NCBI GenBank assembly: GCA_017620315.1
Contig: JAFZQQ010000293.1
Span: 1-5,529 of the forward strand
Length of the DNA: 5,529 bases
Source of the DNA: Oscillospiraceae bacterium
GTDB taxonomy: Bacteria; Bacillota; Clostridia; Oscillospirales; Oscillospiraceae
Direction of reading: 5' to 3'
Part shown: one piece after another, positions 1 through 5,529 of the stretch
How positions within the stretch are numbered: position 1 is the stretch's first letter
Layout of the letters: every line of letters starts with the position of its first letter
Made by a program: the position numbers and the translations under genes
The notes under the pieces: generated by a model
Database searches by the model: none
Told to the model about the DNA's origin: nothing
Seen by the model: only the letters and a program-made list of their open reading frames with translations

Positions 1-1030
1 CTTTGACGCCGGCGGCGTCACCACCGGGCCGATGACGGTTCCGTTTATCCTCGCCTTCGGCGTTGGCATATCCGCAATCAGAAGCGACTCGAATGCGCAC
101 GGGGACAGCTTTGGGCTTATTTCGCTCTGCTCTGTCGGCCCGGTGCTGGCGGTTATGCTGCTAAGCCTTATCTACAAGGTCGACGGTGCGGACTACAGCC
201 CCGTCGTCGTGCCCAACTTCAGCGACACGGTGGAGCTTCGCACCCTCTTCACAACTGCGCTGCCCACCTATCTCAAAGAGATCGCCTCCGCGCTGCTGCC
301 GATCATGGCGTTTTTCGGCGTGTTTCAGGTATTTGGGCTTCACCTCGGGAAAAAGACGCTGATGCGCATAGGCGTCGGGCTTCTGTACACCTATCTGGGA
401 CTGGTGCTGTTCCTCACAGGGGTCAACGTCGGCTTTATGCCCGCGGGCACCTATCTCGGCAAGACGCTCGCCGCCCTTCCCTTCCGCTGGATCATCATCC
501 CCGTCGGTATGCTGATCGGATATTACATCGTCAAGGCCGAGCCCGCGGTCTATGTGCTTATGAAGCAGGTCGAGGAGCTGACCAGCGGCGCCATAACCGG
601 CGCTGTTTTGCAGCGCAGCCTCTCCATTGGCGTTTCGGTGTCGATAGGTCTTTCGATGCTGCGTGTGCTGACGGGCCTTTCTATCCTGTATTTCATTATC
701 CCCGGCTATATTCTCGCGCTGGTTATGAGCTTCTTTGTGCCCGATATTTTCACCGCCATAGCGTTTGACTCCGGCGGAGTCGCCTCCGGGCCAATGACCG
801 CGACATTTCTGCTGCCGCTCGCAACGGGCGCGACGCTCGCAGTCGGCGGCAGCGTAGTGACCGACGCCTTCGGCGTTGTCTCCATGGTCGCGATGACGCC
901 GCTTATTGCGATACAGCTGCTCGGCATTTCCTACCGTCTGCACGAAAAACGCGTCGAACAGGCGGTCATTGCGCAGGGCGTCGAGGCAAAGCTCGACTGG
1001 CTGGACGACTATGAGATCATTGCTTTGTAA
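1..1030 (+). CDS. DUF1538 family polytopic membrane protein (5' partial), putative P-II-regulated transporter
   Basis: The reading frame is open to the left edge (first whole codon at base 2), so the true start is outside the window; the ATG at 32 is internal because conserved family sequence precedes it. The 342 visible residues begin inside the signature FDAGGVTTGPMTVPF, which ends a first DUF1538 repeat. A complete second repeat follows and carries the matching FDSGGVASGPMTATF about 254 residues later, plus the motif VNVGFMPAG. I see roughly nine hydrophobic membrane segments, such as the stretches around SLCSVGPVLAVMLLSLIY and LSILYFIIPGYILALVMSFF. The C-terminus is short and charged and probably cytosolic. 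DUF1538 proteins occur as tandem-domain membrane proteins beside P-II-like genes, as here (18-base gap downstream). Transport is inferred from the internal duplication and the P-II neighbour; the substrate is unknown. Family assignment is firm, function is not. Confidence 0.88.
   Translation, partial: FDAGGVTTGPMTVPFILAFGVGISAIRSDSNAHGDSFGLISLCSVGPVLAVMLLSLIYKVDGADYSPVVVPNFSDTVELRTLFTTALPTYLKEIASALLPIMAFFGVFQVFGLHLGKKTLMRIGVGLLYTYLGLVLFLTGVNVGFMPAGTYLGKTLAALPFRWIIIPVGMLIGYYIVKAEPAVYVLMKQVEELTSGAITGAVLQRSLSIGVSVSIGLSMLRVLTGLSILYFIIPGYILALVMSFFVPDIFTAIAFDSGGVASGPMTATFLLPLATGATLAVGGSVVTDAFGVVSMVAMTPLIAIQLLGISYRLHEKRVEQAVIAQGVEAKLDWLDDYEIIAL
2..46 (+). repeat. DUF1538 signature motif, copy 1 (protein-level repeat)
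   Basis: This stretch encodes FDAGGVTTGPMTVPF, the conserved glycine-rich motif of the first DUF1538 repeat. It matches the motif encoded at 764-808 at 10 of 15 residues, showing that the protein is an internal duplication. The rest of repeat 1 lies left of the window. Confidence 0.8.
764..808 (+). repeat. DUF1538 signature motif, copy 2 (protein-level repeat)
   Basis: This stretch encodes FDSGGVASGPMTATF, equivalent to the motif at 2-46. Both copies keep FD, GGV, SGPMT/TGPMT and the closing Phe. A glycine-rich motif repeated once per half is what one expects of a two-fold pseudosymmetric membrane protein, where such loops often form the substrate path. That role is inference. Confidence 0.8.
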
Positions 1031-1034
1031 TTGT

Positions 1035-1040
1035 AAGGAG
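1035..1040 (+). promoter_or_regulatory. Shine-Dalgarno site for the P-II-like gene
   Basis: AAGGAG lies 8 bases upstream of the ATG at 1049 and 4 bases after the stop codon of the DUF1538 gene. The strong site in an 18-base gap fixes the start of the P-II-like gene and indicates co-transcription. Confidence 0.85.
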
Positions 1041-1048
1041 ATCACCCC

Positions 1049-1774
1049 ATGAGCGAGCTGTATCTGCTGACAGCGATAGCGGACAGAAAGCTGCTTCCGA
1101 AATTCGTCGCGCTCTATCAGGAAAAGGGCGTGGAGACCAACCTCATTTCACTCGGGCACGGGACGGTCTCGGGAGAGCGCGCGGCACTGTTCCTTGACCG
1201 CACCGAAAAGGCAGTGATCTTTTCCATGGTGACCGGCGCAAAGTGGCGCGAGGTAAAGCGCGCCCTGCGCCAGTCGCTGCAAATAGATGTGCCGGGCGTC
1301 GGGATAGCCTTCACCGTGCCGATGAGCAGCATCGGCGGGCGGCGCGAGCTGGCGTTTTTCACGGACGGGCAGGACTTTGAACGAGGGGAGGAAAGCGTAA
1401 TGAAGGGAACCGAGCGCGAGCTGATCGTGATCATCGGCAATCAGGGCTACAACGAGCTTGTGATGGACGCCGCACGCGAGGCTGGCGCCTACGGCGGGAC
1501 CGTCGTCCACGCGCGCGGCACCGGCATGGAGCGCGCCGAAAAGTTTCTCGGCATATCCCTCGCCTCGGAGAAGGATATGATCTTCATCGTCACCAAGACC
1601 TCCCAGCGCGACAGGATCATGCAGTCGGTCATGCTGAAGGCGGGCATGGAGACGCCCGCGAAGGCAATCGTCTTTTCTCTGCCGGTCTCTGACACCGCGG
1701 GTCTGAGGCTGCTGGACGACGAGGAGGACGCCCCGCCGGCTCCCGCGCAGGAGGACGCGGAAAAAGCAGAATAA
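1049..1774 (+). CDS. P-II family (GlnB-like) protein with two fused P-II domains, DUF1538-associated
   Basis: This 241-residue protein is about twice the length of a normal P-II subunit (about 112) and contains two ferredoxin-like P-II folds. Domain 1 covers roughly residues 1-105 (MSELYLLTAIADRKLLPKFV to FTVPMSSIGG). Domain 2 covers roughly 122-218 and is the clearer match: ELIVIIGNQGY, DAAREAGAYGGTVVHARGTG at 140-159, FLGISLASEKDMIFIVTKT, and KAIVFSLPVSD at 205-215. The GGTVVHARGTG segment aligns with the strand leading into the T-loop of GlnB/GlnK. The T-loop is short and lacks the uridylylated Tyr context. The B-loop GDGKI is replaced by PAKAI, so canonical ATP/2-oxoglutarate sensing cannot be assumed. 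The tail (222-241) is acidic and Pro/Ala-rich, probably disordered. The protein is cytosolic and presumably binds the DUF1538 partner encoded just upstream, by analogy with GlnK-AmtB. Family confidence is high; ligand and role are inferred. Confidence 0.85.
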   Translation: MSELYLLTAIADRKLLPKFVALYQEKGVETNLISLGHGTVSGERAALFLDRTEKAVIFSMVTGAKWREVKRALRQSLQIDVPGVGIAFTVPMSSIGGRRELAFFTDGQDFERGEESVMKGTERELIVIIGNQGYNELVMDAAREAGAYGGTVVHARGTGMERAEKFLGISLASEKDMIFIVTKTSQRDRIMQSVMLKAGMETPAKAIVFSLPVSDTAGLRLLDDEEDAPPAPAQEDAEKAE

Positions 1775-1818
1775 AAAACGCCTGTGGGAACCGAGCCGGT
1801 TCCCACAGGTGTTTTTTT
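1773..1818. terminator. Bidirectional rho-independent terminator between convergent genes
   Basis: A perfect 13-bp stem (1781-1793 with 1797-1809) closes a 3-base loop, AGC. The stem can extend outward through a G-U pair and two more pairs. Seven T's follow on the + strand (1812-1818) and six A's precede it (1773-1778), giving a U-tract in both directions. The left A-tract overlaps the stop codon of the P-II-like gene. The hairpin can end both the + strand pair and the - strand operon, whose last stop codon is at 1856-1858. Confidence 0.93.
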
Positions 1819-1855
1819 GTCTTCAAGGAATAGACTTGCGTCTCTTCCCTGTTAG

Positions 1856-3379
1856 TTAGATCGAGTACGCGTTGAGGAAGTTGAGCAGCATCGTCAGCGC
1901 CTGTGCGCGGGTCGCCTGCCCCTTCGGGATCAGGCTGCCGTCGGAGCCGTTGATGATGTGCATGGAGCATGCCCAGCGCATCGCCTCCTGCGCCCAGTCG
2001 CTGACCTCCCCGGCGTCCGGGAAGTTCTTCAGCACATTGAGCCCCGTCGAGGCGGAGGTGTCCATTTTCTGAGACTTTGCATAGTTGTAGAGAACTACAG
2101 CCAGCTCCTCCCTGCTGATCCCGCGCGTCGGGTAGAATTGCCCGCCGTCGCCGGAAATGATGCCCTCGTCGCTCGCCCAGCGCACCGCGGCGGCATACCA
2201 CGCGTCCTCACCGACGTCGGAATAGCTCTTTTCACCGTCAATTATCACAGTCCCGTCGACGAGCCTGTGCATACGGGAGAGCATGGTCACAAACATAGAA
2301 CGGTCCATAAGCGCGTTGGGTTCAAAGCGTCCGTCCGAGCCGCCGACAATGTTGTTGCGCGTGGCAAATTCCACCGCGCCCGCATACCAGGCGTCGGGGG
2401 CGACGTCGGAATAGCTCTTTTCGGCGACTGACACCTCAAGGAGAACGCCGGCAAAGTTGTCGGTGACGGTGAGGGTGCTGCCCTGGAGCAGAAGCCCGCG
2501 CGGGCTTGAAGGCGTTACGGAGCCGCCCTCGGTCCTCAGCAGGGTGTAGACGCGTCCGTCGCGGATCGCGCGGATGGCGCTGTTGCCGGTGTCTGCGACA
2601 TAGATCGTGCCGTCCTCGCCGACGGTGATGCCCTGCGGATGGTCGAACTTTGCGTTTTTGACCGCGGCGTCGGCATATCCGCCGATGTACTCGCCCGCGT
2701 CGGGCGCCTTCTCGGACACGCCCGCGACAACCGAGACCTTGCCGCCCTGAACACGGCTTATGCGGCTGCGTCCGGTCTCGGCGACATAGATGGCGCCTTT
2801 GTACCAGCAAATCCCCATCGGCGACTCAAGCCCTGTCGCAACGGTTGTGACGTTGCCGTACTTATCTATGCTGCGGATCGCGCCGTTGCCCGTATCCGAG
2901 ATGTAAAGCGTTCCTCCGTCGTCGACGGTAAGCCCGGTGGGCCGGTCAAAGGTCGCCGTTCTCGCTTCGCCGTCCTTGCGTCCCGCTTCTCCGGTTCCGG
3001 TAAGCGTCTTTACGCGGTCGGCGCCGATAAAGCGGATCACGTTGCTCTGCGTGTCGGAAACGGCATAGCCGTCAAGGAAGGGCACAATGTCCCACGGCTC
3101 GGTAAAGAAGGCGTGATCCCTCTCGCCGTCATGATAGGCTCCGACGGGCTCGCCCGAGGCGTCGAGCACGCCGATCTTTCCCGCGACGATGGAGCACTTA
3201 TTGCCCTTTACCATCCATACGATCTTGTTGAAGGTGTCTGTCACAAGCATCGATCCGTCTTCTGTGAGCGTGACGCCGGAGAGCTTCCCGCCGCGGAAAT
3301 CCTCAACGTCCAGCGCGGACACGGGCAGCGCCAGCACCATTGCCAGCGCGAGAGCAATTGCAAGCACACGTTTTTTCAT
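1856..3379 (-). CDS. Secreted NHL-repeat beta-propeller with three C-terminal SLH cell-wall anchoring domains
   Basis: This 507-residue exported protein opens with a signal peptide (MKK, a hydrophobic run, then ALPVSA; cleavage likely after residue 22). Residues about 33-318 form a propeller of about six NHL-type blades; the clearest are at 148-172 (TGLTVDDGGTLYISDTGN, AIRSID) and 249-272 (QGITVGEDGTIYVADTGN, AIRAI). Others are near 36-56, 95-118, 187-210 and 293-316. Three SLH domains follow at about 322-370, 385-431 and 453-500. Each keeps a D..xW-type N-terminal motif and an Arg in the TRAE-like position (DRSM, SREE, TRAQ; R360, R423, R491), the residues that bind pyruvylated secondary cell-wall polymer in known SLH triplets. 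The protein should sit on the cell surface. NHL propellers usually bind protein or carbohydrate; no enzyme motif is visible. It is the last gene of the - strand operon, 18 bases after the cyclase. A solute-binding or recognition role is inferred. Confidence 0.9.
   Translation of the reverse strand: MKKRVLAIALALAMVLALPVSALDVEDFRGGKLSGVTLTEDGSMLVTDTFNKIVWMVKGNKCSIVAGKIGVLDASGEPVGAYHDGERDHAFFTEPWDIVPFLDGYAVSDTQSNVIRFIGADRVKTLTGTGEAGRKDGEARTATFDRPTGLTVDDGGTLYISDTGNGAIRSIDKYGNVTTVATGLESPMGICWYKGAIYVAETGRSRISRVQGGKVSVVAGVSEKAPDAGEYIGGYADAAVKNAKFDHPQGITVGEDGTIYVADTGNSAIRAIRDGRVYTLLRTEGGSVTPSSPRGLLLQGSTLTVTDNFAGVLLEVSVAEKSYSDVAPDAWYAGAVEFATRNNIVGGSDGRFEPNALMDRSMFVTMLSRMHRLVDGTVIIDGEKSYSDVGEDAWYAAAVRWASDEGIISGDGGQFYPTRGISREELAVVLYNYAKSQKMDTSASTGLNVLKNFPDAGEVSDWAQEAMRWACSMHIINGSDGSLIPKGQATRAQALTMLLNFLNAYSI
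2212..2233. repeat. Direct repeat within SLH domain 2 coding sequence
   Basis: These 22 bases are identical to 2401-2422, exactly 189 bases (63 codons) away and in the same frame. They encode the EKSYSDV start of an SLH domain. Similarity continues past the perfect core through the DAWYA segment. This marks duplication of, or gene conversion between, SLH domains 1 and 2. Confidence 0.85.
2401..2422. repeat. Direct repeat within SLH domain 1 coding sequence
   Basis: This is the partner of 2212-2233 with no mismatches over 22 bases, at the start of SLH domain 1 just after the propeller. The third SLH domain lacks this nucleotide identity and is more diverged (FPDAGEVSDWAQEAMRWA). Confidence 0.85.
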
Positions 3380-3386
3380 TTCTTTT

Positions 3387-3391
3387 CTCCC
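3387..3391 (-). promoter_or_regulatory. Shine-Dalgarno site for the NHL-SLH gene
   Basis: On the - strand GGGAG, inside the purine run GAGAGGGAGAA, lies 7 bases before the ATG at 3379. It falls between the stop codon of the cyclase gene (3400-3398) and this start, so the propeller gene has its own ribosome binding site inside the operon. I see no terminator or promoter in the 18-base gap. Confidence 0.85.
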
Positions 3392-3397
3392 TCTCTT

Positions 3398-5212
3398 TTA
3401 GTCCAATTTGTCAAGCACGAGGACCTCGAAGCCCTCCGCCTTGCCCTTCAGCTTTATCGTCCCGCCGAGCGAGGTGGTCTTTGCCCTGTCGCCCAGCGCG
3501 TCCGCGACCGCGCGGGATATATACACCGTGCCGCCCGGGGCGTTCGCCTCAAGCCGCGCCGCAGTGTTCACCGTGTCGCCGATGGCGGTGTAATCCATTC
3601 GCTTCGGCGCGCCGATGTTTCCGACGACCGCGGGGCCGTAGTTGACGCCAACGCCGAAGGAGACCGTGCGTCCGAAGCGCGCCATCAGCTCCTCGCCGAC
3701 CGCCTTCGAGCCCTCCACCATGTCCATCGCCGCCCGGCAGGCGAGATAGATCGCGTCGTCCTGCGGCAGAGGCGCGTTCCAGAACGCCATCGTGCAGTCA
3801 CCGACAAACTTGTCCAGCGTACCGTGATTCTTCATGATGCACTCGGTGGTGAGCGTCAGGTACTTGTTGATGATCTCGACGACGGTGGGCGGATCCAGCG
3901 CCTCGCTCATCGTCGTGAAGCCGCGGATATCCACAAACAGCACCGCGATGTCGTACAGCTTTCCGCCGAGCTCCAGCGCGTCGCTGCCCTGCTCGATGAG
4001 CTGCTTCATAACGCCGGGGTCGATGTAGTGGCCGAAGGTATTCTGCACGCGGTGCTTCTCGCGCTGCGCGCGGATGTAGTTGACCACGACCGAAACAATG
4101 AATAGCAGCGTGACGAACAGCGGCACATAAAGCACATGCAGAATGTGTCCCCCGCGGTACAGAAGCGCGCACACGCCGATCCATCCGAGGCTCAGCGCCA
4201 GCCACACCGGGACCGCATACGCCACACGCCTGTCGTAGAACCAGAGCAGCGCCGCCACACACAGCACGAACACCAGCACGAGCTGAAGCTTCTCATTGAC
4301 CTCAAGCTTGGAATAGCCCGCCCGGAAGGCGTCGATGGCGTTCGCCTGTATCTCAACGCCGTACATGGGCTTCGAGTGGTCGACCGAGGTGACATAGTCG
4401 TCCTGCATTCCCGCGGCGTAAGGCCCGATGAGCACGATCTTGTCCGCGAATTCAGTGCTGTCCACCTCGCCGGATATCAGATCGTAGACCGAAACCCCGT
4501 CGTAGTAGCCGCGCGGGTTCTCGGTGAACGGCAGGTAGAAAAAGCTGCCTTCGGAGGTCGCGGGCTCGGGGTTCACCGTCTCGCCGCGCGCCTCGCAGGC
4601 GCGCTCGTAGAGCTCGCGGGAGAAGGACTTGACCCGCCCCACGCCCGGAACGTCCACCCAGAGCATCATGTGCCGGATCACGCCGTCGCTGTCGTGCATG
4701 GCGTTGATGTGGCCTGTCGAGCTCACCTCGGCGAGCTCTTCAAAGGGAGAATCCCACGCCAGCACCGCGCGCGAGTCGAGATAGAAGCCCTCGTCCGTGT
4801 TCACGATCTCGCTGCCGAAGGTCGCCGCGGAGGCAAAGACCACGTTGCCGTACTCCGCCGCCGCGTTGACGAGATAGTCGTCCGCGTCCGGGTCGGAGCT
4901 GTTCCCGATGTAGAGCACATCGATGCCAATAACGGCGGGATGGGCGTCGGGATCGGAGTTGAGGTATTCGATTGCCTCCGCGATGTAGCTTCTCGGCCAG
5001 GGCAAAGGCCCCAGCTCGTCCAGCGCGCGCTGATCCATACCGATGACGACGATCTCGCCGTCTGTGCCTTCGGGCTGCTGATACAACCGGTCGGAGGCCG
5101 CACCGTCAACGCTCCTGAGTATCCCCGTGGCAGCTATGACGGTCATCGCCGCCGCGGTCGCGAGCGCGACCGCGAGGCGGATAATCAATTGTTTCGTCTT
5201 TTTCATGTTCAT
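3398..5212 (-). CDS. CHASE2-domain membrane class III adenylate cyclase (class IIIb-like)
   Basis: This 604-residue protein is predicted to make cAMP from ATP at the inner face of the membrane under control of an extracellular sensor. Order: membrane helix about 8-30; extracellular CHASE2 about 31-306 (motifs TGHINAMHDSDGVIRHMML at 166-184, ADKIVLIGPYAAGMQDD at 256-272, YGVEIQANAIDAF at 284-296); three membrane helices about 308-326, 331-352 and 356-379; linker with FGHYIDPGVMKQL; cyclase domain about 420-600. Catalytic residues are intact: metal-binding D428 (LFVDIRGF) and D472 (KFVGDCTMAFW), adenine-selecting K468, transition-state N549 and R553 (DTVNTAARLE). The 44-residue spacing of the two Asp matches mammalian cyclases. 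T542 (MDYTAIGD) replaces the second Asp of the substrate pair, the class IIIb mark. The ATG at 5212 is preferred because it overlaps the upstream stop as ATGA; its GGAG is 13 bases away, so translational coupling is likely. An internal Met3 is a possible alternative. Confidence 0.93.
   Translation of the reverse strand: MNMKKTKQLIIRLAVALATAAAMTVIAATGILRSVDGAASDRLYQQPEGTDGEIVVIGMDQRALDELGPLPWPRSYIAEAIEYLNSDPDAHPAVIGIDVLYIGNSSDPDADDYLVNAAAEYGNVVFASAATFGSEIVNTDEGFYLDSRAVLAWDSPFEELAEVSSTGHINAMHDSDGVIRHMMLWVDVPGVGRVKSFSRELYERACEARGETVNPEPATSEGSFFYLPFTENPRGYYDGVSVYDLISGEVDSTEFADKIVLIGPYAAGMQDDYVTSVDHSKPMYGVEIQANAIDAFRAGYSKLEVNEKLQLVLVFVLCVAALLWFYDRRVAYAVPVWLALSLGWIGVCALLYRGGHILHVLYVPLFVTLLFIVSVVVNYIRAQREKHRVQNTFGHYIDPGVMKQLIEQGSDALELGGKLYDIAVLFVDIRGFTTMSEALDPPTVVEIINKYLTLTTECIMKNHGTLDKFVGDCTMAFWNAPLPQDDAIYLACRAAMDMVEGSKAVGEELMARFGRTVSFGVGVNYGPAVVGNIGAPKRMDYTAIGDTVNTAARLEANAPGGTVYISRAVADALGDRAKTTSLGGTIKLKGKAEGFEVLVLDKLD
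5209..5212 (-). promoter_or_regulatory. ATGA stop-start overlap coupling the LRR and cyclase genes
   Basis: The TGA of the LRR gene (5211-5209) and the ATG of the cyclase (5212-5210) share bases. The nearest Shine-Dalgarno-like GGAG (5229-5226) is 13 bases from the ATG, longer than usual, so re-initiation by terminating ribosomes probably matters for cyclase expression. Confidence 0.8.
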
Positions 5213-5529
5213 GCCGGTTCATAGTCTCCGTCGGAGCATTTGATGACCCTGCTCCCGAGGTTGAAGATACCCTTGACCGCCTTCCACTGCTCGACCGTGC
5301 CGAGGAAGGTGACGTTTGTCAGCGCGTTACAGTCCTTGAATACCGTTGTGCCGATGGTCGAGCTGACCCCGTTTTCCGTAACGATCCTGCCGATAAACGT
5401 CACGCTCGCGGGAATAACGAGGTTGTTCAGAGCGATGCAGCCCTCGAACGCCTGACTGTCGATTGAGGTAACGCTTGTCGGTATGCTCACGCTCGCGAGG
5501 TTCTCGCAGCCGATAAACTCGGCATACTC
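5209..5529 (-). CDS. BspA-type leucine-rich repeat (LRR_5) protein, C-terminal fragment
   Basis: The frame is open to the right edge and gives the last 106 residues of a longer protein; the GTG at 5490 is internal, since LRR sequence (EYAEFIGCENLASVSIP) precedes it. Two or more BspA/LRR_5 repeats of the form AFxGCxxLxxVxIPxSVTxIG are visible: IGCENLASVSIPTSVTSIDSQ, then FEGCIALNNLVIPASVTFIG, then FKDCNALTNVTFLGTVEQW. The closing block TVEQWKAVKG...VIKCSDGD resembles the terminal cap common in clostridial BspA-like proteins. Such proteins are normally secreted or surface-bound and bind proteins or host surfaces. No wall anchor (LPxTG, SLH) or membrane helix follows the repeats, so any signal or anchor must lie upstream, outside the window. 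It is the upstream partner of the cyclase, overlapping it by 4 bases. Confidence 0.87.
   Translation of the reverse strand, partial: EYAEFIGCENLASVSIPTSVTSIDSQAFEGCIALNNLVIPASVTFIGRIVTENGVSSTIGTTVFKDCNALTNVTFLGTVEQWKAVKGIFNLGSRVIKCSDGDYEPA

Noticed and set aside
161..1045. - strand open frame of 294 codons opposite the DUF1538 gene
   Set aside because: The + strand frame carries clear DUF1538 motifs and membrane segments; the reverse frame is a His/Arg/Gln-rich shadow.
2212..2422. Repeat pair as a possible CRISPR or mobile-element trace
   Set aside because: There are only two copies, 189 bases apart and in frame within coding SLH domains, which is fully explained by domain duplication.
1958..2431. 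+ strand open frame of 157 codons opposite the SLH domains
   Set aside because: It mirrors the repeated SLH coding sequence and contains no independent motif or good start signal.
2639..4105. Long + strand open frame of 488 codons opposite the NHL-SLH and cyclase genes
   Set aside because: It spans two well-supported - strand genes and their junction, has an Arg/His/Val-rich composition typical of antisense frames in GC-rich DNA, and shows no recognisable domain.
5220..5222. Upstream ATG on the - strand as a cyclase start
   Set aside because: It lies 10 bases before the ATG at 5212 and is out of frame with the cyclase, although it is closer to the GGAG at 5229-5226.
4136..5224. Long + strand open frame of 362 codons opposite the cyclase
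   Set aside because: It is antisense to the CHASE2 and membrane-helix region, is rich in Arg, His and Val without hydrophobic or domain pattern, and has no convincing ribosome binding site.
5488..5490. GTG as the start of a short 93-residue LRR protein
   Set aside because: The same frame stays open to the window edge and encodes LRR sequence before it, so the gene is cut by the window rather than starting here.

Overview
The window looks like chromosomal DNA of a GC-rich, Gram-positive-type Bacillota, most plausibly a gut- or anaerobe-type member of the Clostridia. The evidence is a cell-wall SLH triplet, a BspA-type leucine-rich repeat protein, a DUF1538/P-II pair of the kind found in anaerobic Firmicutes, and strong purine-rich ribosome binding sites. 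The taxonomic call is an inference from gene content and base composition, not from a marker gene. Nothing in the window looks like a mobile element, an RNA gene or a CRISPR array.

Layout. Two convergent gene groups meet at a hairpin terminator near position 1795. On the + strand, the left edge cuts into a DUF1538 membrane protein (1-1030). It is followed 18 bases later by a protein made of two fused P-II-like domains (1049-1774). On the - strand, reading from the right edge, there are three tightly packed genes: the C-terminal end of a BspA-like leucine-rich repeat protein (5529-5209), a CHASE2-class III adenylate cyclase (5212-3398), and a secreted NHL beta-propeller with three SLH domains (3379-1856). 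The first two overlap by 4 bases (ATGA) and the next gap is 18 bases, so the three are almost certainly one transcript whose promoter lies outside the window.

How the genes may work together. The + strand pair resembles the AmtB-GlnK arrangement: a polytopic membrane protein co-transcribed with a P-II-type regulator. A P-II-gated transporter of unknown substrate is the natural hypothesis. The - strand operon encodes two extracellular binding-type proteins (LRR and wall-anchored propeller) around a membrane cyclase whose sensor domain faces outward. This suggests a surface-sensing module that produces a cyclic nucleotide, probably cAMP. The cyclase keeps all catalytic residues that can be checked by eye and has the Lys/Thr substrate pair of the class IIIb (bicarbonate-responsive) group. 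No cyclic-nucleotide effector is visible in the window.

Nearly all of the window is coding. The only intergenic space of note is the 81 bases between the convergent genes, which hold the bidirectional terminator.
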